This document shows, in pieces, positions 24,301 to 35,539 of a stretch of 64,000 nt of DNA. The notes below the pieces were generated by a model that saw nothing but the letters and a program-made list of their open reading frames with translations, searched no databases and was not told the origin of the DNA. Where the stretch lies: NCBI RefSeq assembly GCF_052857255.1, contig NC_135497.1:190326290-190390289 (forward strand), written 5' to 3'. Within the stretch, counting starts at the first letter, position 1; every line of letters begins with the position of its first letter. The position numbers were made by a program, and so were the translations under genes. Source of the DNA: Amblyomma americanum (Eukaryota > Arthropoda > Arachnida > Ixodida > Ixodidae).

Positions 24301-26155
24301 CGACTGTTTTGCCCGCAGCGCCGCCGTCTTCGAGTTTCCGCTACTTACCAATTTCAGGCGGGCCGGTCCTTCTTTTATTTGGTCCTCACCTTCGTTGCTT
24401 GCCAGCGCGCGCAGCAACGAAAAAAAAAATCAGAAAATAAAGGAAGAAACAGTGGAAGCGGTGGTGGTGGGACTGGAGCAGTGTGGCTTTCCCTAGCCGT
24501 TAGTGACTCGTTCCCAGCGCGCAAATGCGACTGGAAACGCAAAGCGTTCTTCTATTCGAGTTTCGGCAAACGGCCGAGTGTGGCCGCTAGAGGAAGGCCG
24601 CCCGAAGGACGTTTCCATTTACAGAGGGCGAGAGAGAAAGATACTTCCTGATGGAAACGCTTGTGGTGGCTTGATGCGCCGCGGAGGCCCTATTTTATAA
24701 CGCGGTCCATTTGGGTGGCGCAGCTTATCACGCGCGCCGCGTACCCGCGGAAACAGCGCGCGCTTTTGGAAATGCGCGCATAGCCGCGCTCGATTATTGC
24801 GGCTATCGAACGCGCCCCTCGAGTGTGCCGAAGATGAGTGCCTCAGTGAAACGTAGTAAGAGGCTAATTTCTGAATGAACCGCTCATGAGGAGATGCGCC
24901 TGCTCAACAAAACAAAGAAAGGAGGGACGTACGCAAGCAAACAATGAATGAAACAACCACTTAAGCATACTAACAAACAGAAAGAGAAGCAAACAAGAAT
25001 GAAAGGAACAAGGAAAAGGAAGACGGGTCAGGCCCTCAATGTAATGAGCGGCCGTGTGACGGATAACAACCTTGTAACAACCTTGGCGGCGGCGAACACA
25101 GCATGTAATGGAGCGTGTGCACGCTAAAGTGCTGCAGGCACGTTCCAGGTCTCGCGCTTGTGGCCTCCCCCAAGACGCAGGCTACGCGGTCGTGGGCTGA
25201 GGGCACCGCACTGTTCCGCCCATCTGCCACGCCCCGAACGACGATGCCGAAAGGGGAAGCAGCGCGGAGAGTCTCCCTTTCAGGTGGTCGCTGCGTAAGT
25301 GTGTGTTGTGCAAGTTGCTCACTAGCCGCAGCGAAATTCCCAACAGTGCATCGCTTCGTTCCGCTTTAAAATCAATCTCGTCGATTAGAAGCGTAAGTAT
25401 CGAAACAGCAAAAGTGCAGCTTGATGTCGTAATGGACCACGAACGATAGCAGCGCGCGTGGGCTCGTGAATTGTTTTCCTACCTTTTTTTTTTTTTGCAT
25501 GCCTACTAAAGCCTGGGTGCCGATATTTTTTTTTTCTTCTCAAGTATGAAATGTCCCGAGAAATGCCGTCCCGAGAAATGCCGAGAATTTAAGAAACATT
25601 CTGCAGTTTTCAGTCTGAATGGTAGCTAACGTATTAAAAAAAAAAACTTCCAACTGCTGACAGTTTGGGGAACAGTGACAGCAAGTGCGGGCATCTACAA
25701 CCAGGCACGAGTGTTCAGCCCTCTCTCGAGTACAAACTGCGTCTCACCACGGCTAGACTTATTTGCCGAAAGAATAAAAAAAAATGAAGCAGAATCTCGG
25801 AGGTATATGCAGAAATTGCGCGAGATGAGGCGAGTGGCATGCTCTCAAAATCGCTAAAAAATGAAATGAAATTTTCGAGAACTTTCATTCACGCATTTCG
25901 TTGGCCGAACTTCACGCTATTTGAACGCGTTTGATTGGCAGATGGTCAAATACATAAAACAACTTCACGTTATTTGATGTATTTGATTAGCTGTTAAAAC
26001 TTTTCGCCGCCGATATTCATATTTTAAACGGTGAGAAAAAAAAGAGCAAGCGCATCTTCGTAACACTGCGTAGAAGCATTTAGCTGTCCTTCTTGTACAT
26101 CGGGGCGCTTGGTTAGGGACAAGTGACCGCTGAACACACTTATCGCTTGAATAAT
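21349..26155. other. Intergenic; AT-rich, then a CpG-rich region near 24-24.85 kb
   Basis: 21350-21500 is AT-rich, with repeated TAATGTT-like words. 21660-22420 has overlapping frames up to 131 codons on both strands, without a recognised domain. 24030-24850 is CpG-rich and carries minus and plus frames over 110 codons, again without homology that I recognise. It may be a regulatory CpG-rich region or the edge of an unknown gene. Confidence 0.35.
21668..21760 (+). repeat. Dispersed repeat segment shared with 57.1 kb
   Basis: The first 26 bases (from TTTTCTAGCT through AAAAGCTCCGTTT) agree almost exactly with 57117-57142. The next 65 or so bases align loosely, sharing GTTAGAA, TCGA-ACAG and CCAA words. 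This indicates an unclassified dispersed repeat family. Boundaries are not determined. Confidence 0.35.
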
Positions 26156-26159
26156 TATG

Positions 26160-26392
26160 TTTATGTTTGTGGGGGTTTAACGCCCCAAAGCGACTCGGGC
26201 TATGAGAGACGCCGTAGTGAAGGGCTCCGGAAATTTCGACCACCTGGGGTTCTTTAACGTGCACTGACATCGCACAGTACACGGGCCTATAGAATTTCGC
26301 CTCCATCGAAATTCGACCGCCGCGGCCGGGATCGAACCGTGTCTTTCGGGCCGGCAGCCGAGCGCCATAACCACTCAGCCACCTCGGCGGCT
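26160..26392 (-). mobile_element. Ruka-like tRNA-derived SINE (minus)
   Basis: Read on the minus strand: a tRNA-like head (GGCTGAGTGGTTATGGCGCT, A box), a B box near 26330 (GGTTCGATCCC with one change), a conserved body containing CAGTGCACGTTAAAGAACCC, and a TTAAACCCCCAC 3' end. The head resembles tRNA-Ser. It is full-length and well conserved against the copies at 48.3, 57.4 and 57.8 kb. Confidence 0.85.
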
Positions 26393-29300
26393 GCTCGAAT
26401 AATTGACAGCGAATTACTTTGCTCGCAAACATAGTGGAGAGCAATGCCAACAGACAGAGTTTTGCCCCTGTCAAACTACCTAGTAGAACACAAGGCAGAG
26501 GCTTGGTTCAGGACAGTTCAGTAAATTAAAGGAAATGGTAGTGGATAGAGCATGGCTCGACTCCTAATGCGCGGGAGCTATTTATTCTCCGGAGCGCGGA
26601 AATGTAGCACTCCAGCGATATATCTGCTGCATCTCTCGCGGCTTATCACGCTCCCGCGCGCCTGTCCCGAGGGCACAAAATGTTTTCCTCTCAGGGCTGC
26701 AGCTGCGCCTGCAGCGCCGGCTATATGCAGCACGCAGACATAAGGCTCGTACACTTCACGCGGCCAACACTGATTGCCTAATGGTCAGCGCTGCTGGCGG
26801 TCGGCTAAGGCAGGCACAACTGACGGCTTACTTTACTGTCCGCGGAAACGAGTGCAACAATCGGCAGAACCCGGAAAACAGGAACCGTGTCGATCAGTGC
26901 GCCGCTAACCAGCTGCTTGCGCCACAGCGTCCACAAAGGCGCAGGGTGCGCCACTATGAAACGCTCGTTTCTTTTTACTCTTTTCGTCACCCTTAGGAAA
27001 CCTGCTCGAGCCGAAAATAAATATTCGCCCTGCCTATGCGGTGCCTGGTACGCGTGTGGCCGACATCCGAACTAGTGCACCTGCCCGGATGCAGGTTGTT
27101 GTATGCAGTAAATGCGGGTCATCATGTTCAAACACCACAATGTGGCCCTCGACGCGCTGCGGCCAAAGCAGCCGTGAAAGTAGTACTTTGCAACAGTGAG
27201 GTTCTTAATTCTCGGTCAGCACTTGCAAAGCAATTCGCACATTTGAATGGCTGAGAAGAGTTGTTTTGTAGGCCAGTTGGTGATCCATTCTACGAAGGAG
27301 TTTTGCGCGGCCGGACAGGACACGGCGGGGAAGTATACAGCAGAGAGCCCCACTTACAGCCACTTTTACTGAAGCTCGTGTCGACCGTAATATGCTTTCG
27401 AGCGCGCACCACGGGCAACAAAAAAGAAATAAAAATGGTAGTGAAAGGATGGCATGGGTGAAACAAGCAACTTGGTTGTACTGAGTTTTTTGTGTCTGAA
27501 CAACTTGGTTGTAAATAACGTTCCGGGCAGTACACTTCTCTTTCATGCCCTGCGTTGCCGCGCCAAGCACCTTTTTAGAATGGAATGGCTCTTGATTAAC
27601 CGGCACATTGGCTGCCATCCCGCGTGCGGACCGGTTACACTCGCTATAGGGCGCTAGAGGTGGTCACGACTCACGAACCTCTCGAAAATCTCGGCCGAAA
27701 TGGTGTAGGAGCTCTTTGTAGTCAGCATCTTGTGAGGCGAGCATTATTCGTTGTCGTTTGTAACGGAAATTCAAGCGCCACTGGATACTTCGGCTGCATT
27801 TTTTAAAGCAACTTTGTTAAACAACTAAGCAACGTTCCGTGCACACTTCAGGGCTGTGACTTGCTACGGTTGCCATGCTCCCTAGGTAAAGGACGACAAA
27901 ATCTGCACTGATGATGAGATTTGCGGGTTTTAAAACCGGCTGTTCAAGGATGTAAGACCGTTCGTTCATCCACACGCCAAAATTTGGCTTTTTCGACTGG
28001 TTACGTGCACTGGAGGGGTTGCTTTGCTTGCATGCTTTCGAAAGCGCATGTATTTTCGCACGATTCAGCCAAATTTTGTCGAGCCACACCGGCGAGGGTA
28101 ATCGCGTTTTCGAAATTCCAAAAACTATATGGCCGGCTACAAAGCTCTAATTGCAACTAAACGCCTAACTCTAATAGTTAAAAAATGTAATTATTAGAAA
28201 TCAGTTAACCATCTTTCTAGTTAAGATGATTCACTCGCATTGTGGCGTCCGCCAACCCTGGCAATACCATGTCGCAAAAGCCATATTTTTGCTTCAAAAA
28301 TCCTATTTTTGAAAATTACTTAGTCTTCCTTGTAACACCCGGTATATTTAATCGCCTGCCGGAAGAAACTGCCCCGTTTCCTGTCGCTTACAAACTTTAT
28401 TGTTTTTTATTTCAGAAATTTGCGCATTAATTTGTGTTTCTTCTTTCTTTCCAACATGGTCTGCCGGTTCCGCCCGCTTGTACGTTTTCTCTCCCCTTGT
28501 GATTCCCACTGGGCGATTAGTGCATGCGTTTTAACAACGGCAGCAACAAAAAGAAACGGACCGTGAGCAAAGTAGGAGCTGCAAAATCGCTTTTAATCTC
28601 GAGACTTCATTATGGTCGCATTTGGTTGGAGGAAAAGATCCCTCTCCCACTACAGGAAAACATATAGGGGAGGAAAGGCTACCAGCCATCGGAAGAGCGA
28701 CTTGAAACCGAGCTGCTGCCTCTTTCCGCGTCTTCTTCTCACGCACAGCGGTGCGGCAGCTGGAGCTGCCAAGTTGCGCTATGTGCCGCGCAAACGCACA
28801 GCGCCAAGTTCACGAGGTCAATGCATCGTAAACGCAGCTAGTTGCGCTCTGTCTCAATGCTACGGCGGATGCAGCGCGTACCCTTGGCTTTAAAGTTTGT
28901 TACAAACTGCTCCTTCCGAAGCACGACAGAAAAGATCGAAAGTTTAGAAGCGGAGAATGTCGCGTGCCTTGCCTCTTTAGATAACTATCACACGGAAAAG
29001 CTCCGCGAATGCGGTCAAAGGAAACATGATAAGCCATACGCGGCAGTTTTGCCTTTCTTCTATTTCAGCAGGCCTTGTTAGTGAGCGCTTCGCCGAGAGT
29101 GCCGTGTATAGGTCATTGCCAGCGGGCGAAAAGGCAATTGATATGGAAGTTTAGACGTCAATCGCGTCGATTTTACTGCGTGCTCCAGAGCCTTCCTCCT
29201 TCCTGGTGACAAAAGGATGCTCGCCACATCGGACGCGGGACACTCGTGCGGTCCCGCCGGATCGACGCGCAGCGCCGACGGATTTGGCGGAGATCGGTAT
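26393..29300. other. Intergenic upstream of GRP-2, nothing recognised
   Basis: Many short frames on both strands, none with a recognised domain. There are no clear repeats. The last few hundred bases before 29300 presumably include GRP-2 regulatory sequence. Confidence 0.4.
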
Positions 29301-29307
29301 CTGGCCG

Positions 29308-29314
29308 TATAAAA
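29308..29314 (+). promoter_or_regulatory. TATA box of GRP-2
   Basis: TATAAAA lies 59 bases before the GRP-2 ATG. A start site near 29340 would leave a 5' UTR of about 27 bases. Confidence 0.75.
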
Positions 29315-29366
29315 GCAAAGACCTTGAGACGACACCCTCGACTGTGCCCATTCCGAACCTGCGACA

Positions 29367-32258
29367 ATGAAGCTGCTGGTACGTACCCCCTTCTTGCTTC
29401 ACTGGGCGAACATTGCAAAAGTGCGTTTGCTGGATGTAGATGTACGCGCACGGCTTTGGTATGTGCATGGCGCACTCAAGATTTGTTACCGAACTCAGTG
29501 TCCGGAGACATGGTGTTCTTAGCATACGCTGAAAAAACGCAACGTTTTGTCGTTAAAGTTGTACCCGAGCTGCACAGATTGCATGAACCGTACTCGTGCT
29601 CGAGCGTTGAATTATAAATGTTTTGTGTTGCGCTAGAGAAGCTTGTAAACAAGTGGAACTCTGTATGACCACGCGTGGCTCGTCTGTTGTAGGCGTCATT
29701 GTGAAAGCCTCTGCAGAGAATAGTTAACATTAGCATGGTTTGAGAATAAACTAAGCAAATGCCAACATTTATCTGGATACACTGGAGCCCTCAAGAGCCT
29801 CGCATTGCGACGTTGGTCGTATTAGTAAGCATTGTTCTGCTTGTTTCCGTGCGCGGTCGGTGTAAGCCTGCAACAGATACTCGAGACCTCCAGTCTGTTT
29901 TCGGCTTACTTGAAAAAAAAAAATATGGGAGCACTTTGCCAATCTAAACTGCGACAGTGCGAAAGCCTTTGGCCTTGCCGACTGCGATTCTAGCTTCGCA
30001 GGTTCCCATACCAGTGGCACTCCCAAAGGCAGAATTCCACCTTGCCACACTTTCGATCTAGACGACGTTGTTGGCGCTTGCGGTATGCTTCTCTGGCCGT
30101 CGTCTTCCCTTCTTATCTGGCTTCTCTGGTGTTGGCGCGCAGGCGGCGCCACCAGCGCGTGCGCCGTTACCATGACGACCTCGGGTGTGACGTCACCCTC
30201 TCCCGTCGCTATATCGACGTCCGCGCTATATCGCCCCATTTGGTAGTTTTCTTTGTTTTTGTCGCTATTATTGGCCACATTAATTAACTAATCACTCTAA
30301 AGTCACCAAACTTGGCGTGGAGGTTACATTTTCTTCCCTCTATCTGATGCTACTATTCGTTTTCTGCTCTTCTGATCAGTTGCTGCGTTATTTGTGGAAG
30401 ACAGCGTTACACCGAACGCGCGAGTATGAGCCATTAAAGGCTTTCGCCTTAAAAAGACGAAAACATCATTACACCCGCCATAGGTATCTAAGACGCGTCC
30501 GCCTTGCCTGAATATAGCTGTCAAAACCTTTTGAAGCCAACACACTTCCTCCAGATCCCTGATTAATAACACCTGTGAAAGACGGTGCACCCTTGAGTAC
30601 GCCGTTTTTGACAGTTTGCAGGTGCATTCATTTTATTGTTCAGTGCATTAGCCTGATGAGGTATTTTTCACTCCTCAGTAAAAGAAACAGGCGTCGGAAA
30701 CTTGAAAACAACACGCCATCTAAACAGTCACTGAATGCTTGCGAGATCTTATTATGTGCTTGCGGGACGTGCGAGCTGCAAAGCACAGTAATTCTTATTA
30801 TAACCAGTGACGCGTTAGATCTGACCGAAGCAGACCGTCACACATGAGAAAGCAATAAAGAGAAATGATGCAGCTCGGTAAAACAAAATGGCAAGCATTC
30901 TTCGCTACGTGTTAATGGGTGCGTACCCCGCAGTACGCAGCATGCTGCTACCAAGCGTAACGCGTGCATGCAAAAGAACTGAGTCCTATTCTCTCTCACT
31001 GAAATGGTTGTGTTGTATAAGCTGAAGGCACTGTCACATTAATTACCACGGGCGTATTCCACCCTGTAAGAACGCTTCGTGGGTTTCCGCCGGCTTGAGC
31101 GTGTTTGTTCTTGGCTGTACGTACGATTTTTTCAGGTTCACTTCATAAATTCGGCCCCCAGTTGGTTAACCCTTTCTCTAGATCTCCCTATGCTGCAAAA
31201 ATTCACTGGTATGTGTTAATGCTCGTGCTTTTCTCGAGCATAAAATTAAATTAGCACATTATTGTTCGTTTTTGACTCTATTCTCAATTCTTTTTCTTCC
31301 ACTTAAAAAGGGTTTCCTTCATTTCGACAGCATTTTCGCTGAGTTCATCCAGACAGCGGTGTGAGGACCTGTGTGTGAGGTACAAACTATTGTGAGCGTA
31401 AAACTACGATGCGCTAAAGCGATTACTATCAATGCATAGGGTATAGAATAAAGAACGACAACACAAGAAATTAAAAAAGAGCTGTGTTTTTAATTGCAGA
31501 CCACGCGAACCTATCTTGCAATAGAACAAAAACAACCTGAGGGCATGTGAAAACTGTTGATTCTTTTTCACATTAAGATAGTGCATGTATTCCTATAACA
31601 CTTCTAAATATCATTCTTGAATTTTCAGATCTGTGCCGTATTTACTTGCGGATTCTTTGGCGCCGTTTTGAGTGGAGGATTTGGACCTGGCCATGGATTT
31701 GGACATGGCGGTGGCTTCGGGAATTTCCTAGGATCCGGATACGGTTCACTAGGATTCCTTGAAGGTTATGGAGGTGGGTTTGGAGGCGGATATGGCGGAG
31801 GCTATGGAGGAGGCTGCGGAAAATGCTTCGGAGGAGGCTACGGAGGAGGATTTGGAGGAGGCTATGGAGGTGGTTACGAAGGAGGTTACGGAGGAGGCCA
31901 CGGAGGAGGCTACGGTGGAGGCTACGGAGGAGGCTTTGGAGGAGGCTACGGAGGAGGCTTTGGAGGAGGCTACGGAGGAGGCTTCGGAGGAGGCTTTGGA
32001 GGGGGCTACGGAGCTGGAGTCGCAAGTGGATTTTTGGGAGGCTTGGGCGGTGGTTTTGGCGGCGGATTCGGCGGTGGCCTGGGTGTACCCTTGGGAGAAA
32101 CTTATATCGGAGGCCCCGGCACATTCGGCTACGTGAAAACATTGACCGGACCAGCGTATTTTGTGCAAAGAGAGGACAAGGTAAAGAAGATTCACCCTGG
32201 TGTCCCTATCGCTGCCCACACAGGAATCGGATCTGGTCCCGGATTGCTGAAAGGATGA
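29367..32258 (+). CDS. Secreted glycine-rich protein GRP-2 (two coding exons)
   Basis: Predicted 213-residue secreted glycine-rich protein. Exon 1 (29367-29378) encodes MKLL and ends at the donor GTACGT. Exon 2 starts at 31629 after TTGAATTTTCAG and ends at the TGA 32256-32258. The intron is 2250 bases, phase 0, with no recognised repeat. The signal peptide spans residues 1-19 (MKLLICAVFTCGFFGAVLS). Residues 20-160 are almost wholly GGGYGGG/GGGFGGG repeats, with one CGKC pair near 68-71 that could crosslink. The C-terminal 36 residues (178-213) are non-repetitive, GPAYFVQREDKVKKIHPG then AAHTG, and align with the cores of GRP-1 and GRP-3. AATAAA follows the stop by 15 bases. It is probably a cuticle or cement structural protein, by composition and gene architecture. 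It is the largest and most repetitive of the three. Confidence 0.85.
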
Positions 32259-32273
32259 TTAAGGGGGACATTT

Positions 32274-32279
32274 AATAAA
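32274..32279 (+). terminator. Poly(A) signal of GRP-2
   Basis: AATAAA 15 bases after the GRP-2 stop codon, in the same AATAAAGAG context as GRP-3. No further 3' exon is needed. Confidence 0.75.
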
Positions 32280-32289
32280 GAGCAAAGCG

Positions 32290-33495
32290 ATAAATGGTAC
32301 GTATGCAACTGACTACAGCGTAAAAATTTGCTTTGATTTTTTTCCGTGATCCTGTTTGTACAGGTAGTTGTTTCTCGCCGGTCCTGCGCATTTGCGCGCG
32401 ACTCAACGTGTAAAAACCAATAACCAACAGAAACTGAACCAATGGAGAAGCCGTGAGGTACGTCACGCAAAGTGCTGTCGCGTTTTATACGACCTGCTGC
32501 AACACACCAGCTGAGGCCGTAGCCTCGTCGCGAGGCACTACGCGTAACGTCTGCATCGTTACATCTGAGGACTTCCGCGTTCCTGAGTTTTGGTGCTGTC
32601 TCTGAACAGCGCGAAAATGCCGAACATAGGCTATAGCAGCTACTATCATGTCACAAGTTATTTTGAGCCCGATTTCAAACGATATGGTTCGAAACATTCA
32701 TAGTTTCCTGCGAAGCACCGTGTATTCGAAGAATAGTAACAATCGAGCAGGTTTCTGCACGAAGGCAGTACGAATTTTTTGAATTCATATATAGAAAATG
32801 AATAAATAATTCAGCCCTACTGTTACTACTGGTATGGTTATTTCAAGCTCAAGCGGGTTCCAATGACAATGCCACGTTTTCTTTTCTTTTTTTTTCACGC
32901 CTCATATGCATATCTAGGTACAGGTGTTGATATTTAAAGTTTTTTCGCACAAATAATTTTCTTTTTTTTTCTAGGTTTCATCGCATATTCATCACCCAGC
33001 TGACTGGTTCTGATTGTTTTCCTTGTATAGTTGTGACAAATATTCAAACAAAATGTGAGATTGTGATTATTTATTATGTGTTTACAATAAAAGTTACATC
33101 TACATATTCCCTTCATGACGTGCATTGTGTATGTGGAGAATGATCAGAAGCTGTAGACAAGGCAAAAACAGAAACCAAAGGTAACACAAAGACTAATTTT
33201 CCTTTTTTGCCGCATATCTTGTGCTATAGAAGCATATTGTCCACAATGAACCTGAGTGTACATTACAATTTCAATTTACTTCGCTAAAATGCAATTCCAA
33301 GCCTTTTATCCGTAAATGAAGTAACTGCTCCTTGCTAGAACAAAAGTACTGTACTAGTTAAACAGAACAACCCATTTCCACATTGTTGATCTGCCATTCT
33401 AATGTGGTCCTCAACCGAGACCTCCATAACTGCCAGAGTTCCACAGACTCTAGCATACCCATGATAATTCTTCCTGTCGGCTCCTTACGAATAAC
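32290..33495. other. Intergenic downstream of GRP-2
   Basis: Mixed to AT-rich sequence without a recognised gene. The right part (33000-33500) may be the 3' UTR of the antisense LINE that follows, but no poly(A) or simple-repeat tail marks its end. Confidence 0.35.
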
Positions 33496-33499
33496 AAAA

Positions 33500-35400
33500 A
33501 CAAGCAACTATGTGGAACAGGGGGAATTAATTAATGAAATTAAGGGCGCAAAACAAATGATAAACACAGAAAAGCAGCGAAGTAGAACACAACGTCATAA
33601 CAATTACAAGGACACAAATCCACGGTGAGTAGTAGAATAAGGAACACCACCATAAGAGACAGAAAGTAATGCAGTGAAAGCCGTATAAAAGGAATCTGAG
33701 GTAGAGTCACAGCAAATATAAACAATAAATAAATTGCGCACCATTGATGAAATTCCCCGAGGAAGAACCACGGCAGGAAAAGGGGAATAATCAACATGGA
33801 GAAGGTGAAAGGTTTGAACAAAGGGCTAGGTCATCACGTTATTCAGTGCTTTGCAAAGCAAAGACAGGAAACTTTTGAGAGAACAAGGTCGGCAGAGTGG
33901 GTGTCATGCAAGTCCTCATGCCCGGAAAATGTTTCAGGAATAAAAAGACCGGTATACTCTAGCCGGAAAACAGTGATTAGGGGAAGAAGGAAGCCGTAAT
34001 TAACAGTGCCGTGAAGGGCTTTGTGCAAGAAAAACAGGTCACCTTACTTTCGCCGGCAGCTTAGAAATGGAAGCACAGACAGGACAAGCGAACTGCCTTG
34101 AGGGGGAGTATTTTATACTGACTGAAGCGATACTTGGCTACTGACAAAAAAAAATAATAAGAATTTAAACATGCAGGTTTCTCTTCGCAGTAATGAGGCA
34201 TACTGTAATAGCAGGAGGCAGAGAGCCACATATAGCGTCGGGAAAGGACGCGGGCTATTAACTTTCTTAGAAATCCAGTACACACTGCTAAGGGTATATG
34301 CACAGTACCGGAAGTCAGAAACTGTAAGTGGTTGGGAAGATCAAGGTGCGGTCAGAATGGATACTGAGATCTTTTCCTCCTACACATTGGCGAAAGAGCT
34401 TTATTTACGCTGTAGGACCGCAATAGAAGTAGAGTTTTACGTGTACAATACATGACTGATGTCTTCTCAGTACTAAGAATCATTAGGTTTTTTTTTTCTT
34501 GCACCAGACACCGAAAGCGAATGAATCAATTTGGAGTATTGTGCATTCGGAAATGTCTCAGATTTCTTTAAATATTGAAATTACATCCGCGTAGAAAAGA
34601 AAGGAAGACGTTTGTAATGCAGCTGTCACATCCTTAATAAAAACTGAAAAGAAAAAAAGAAAGGCCCACAGTACCGAGCCCTGCATGCAACAGTAGTTGC
34701 TTCACAAGTTTAAGATGAGAGGTCGTCAAGGTCCGCATAAAAACCGCGGGTCTGCAGGAAACTACGCAATAAAGAAACCAAGATCGTGCACGTCGACTTC
34801 ACAATGGAAATGTTTCTTGATGAGCATGGGGTGCCTCACAACACAGAAAACTTTGATAACAGTAAATTGTGTTTACTTGACCTCTACTACAAATCGCTGC
34901 AGAGTACTGAGACATAGAGCTGATAAGATTCGTTGTTGTGGAGCCTCCATGAGCAAAGCGTACTAGTTGAGGACAAAGGCAAACTTTAGATCTGAATGAA
35001 AGAATGGAGTGCAGGGGTAATCCAAACAGCATAGACGCAGCGCACCGGTAAGAGATTGGCCAGCAGTTACTGACGTCAGTCTTGACGCCTGACTTGAACA
35101 CGGGAAAAACTTGGGCGATTTTTCAAGCGCTGGAAAATGGGGTAGAATTTTGTCAATCAGTGCATATCGACTCTAGAAAAAGGGCACATATGCCAGAAAA
35201 AGTTTTAAGATAACCATAGAAATGTCATTAGGGCCACATGTCAACGGTGTTTTCATTTTCATTGGGCTCTTTCGAATAAGGTTTTCATCCAGAAGTATTG
35301 ACTGGCAATGTATTCTACAATTAGTGTTCTTTTTGTTTCTTTGCTTTTTAGGAAAGGAAATGGCGCAGTAACTCTCAGTTCTTGGTGGACACCTCAACAT
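33500..35400 (-). mobile_element. Jockey/CR1-group LINE relic (reverse transcriptase, minus)
   Basis: On the minus strand, frames split by stops and shifts follow the RT order of a non-LTR element. They are: a GPNDIS segment (about 35270), VFPxFKSGVKTDVSN (about 35110), a GGSTTTNLISSMSQYSAAI block (about 34950), the CMQGSVL block (consensus PQGSVLG) near 34680, and FYADV near 34600 where YADD is expected. The thumb-like region follows. Loss of the second Asp of YADD and many stops show it is dead. The part from 33500 to 34000 is assigned only by continuity. No endonuclease domain is seen, so it is 5'-truncated. Confidence 0.65.
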
Positions 35401-35429
35401 CGCCTTCAGAATATGGATGGAGATAAGAA

Positions 35430-35535
35430 TGAAAGAAGAATGCTGTAGTGGACGGCTCTGGAATAATTTCTACCACCTGGGGATTTTAACGTGCACTGCC
35501 ATCGCTCAAAACAAGGGCGCCTGCCCCGAAGGGAA
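35430..35535 (-). mobile_element. Ruka-like SINE fragment (minus)
   Basis: The stretch from AGTGGACGGCTCTGGAATAA through ACGTGCACTGCCATCGC aligns with the central body of the other Ruka-like copies. The tRNA head and the 3' end are missing or unrecognisable. It is an old fragment. Confidence 0.65.
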
Positions 35536-35539
35536 CGTT

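Noticed and set aside
31642..32219. Long frames on both strands overlapping GRP-2 exon 2
   Set aside because: They are shadows of the GGNGGN codon repeats (Arg/Leu-, Ser/Ala- and Glu-rich). Only the plus frame with signal peptide, splice sites and poly(A) signal is coherent.
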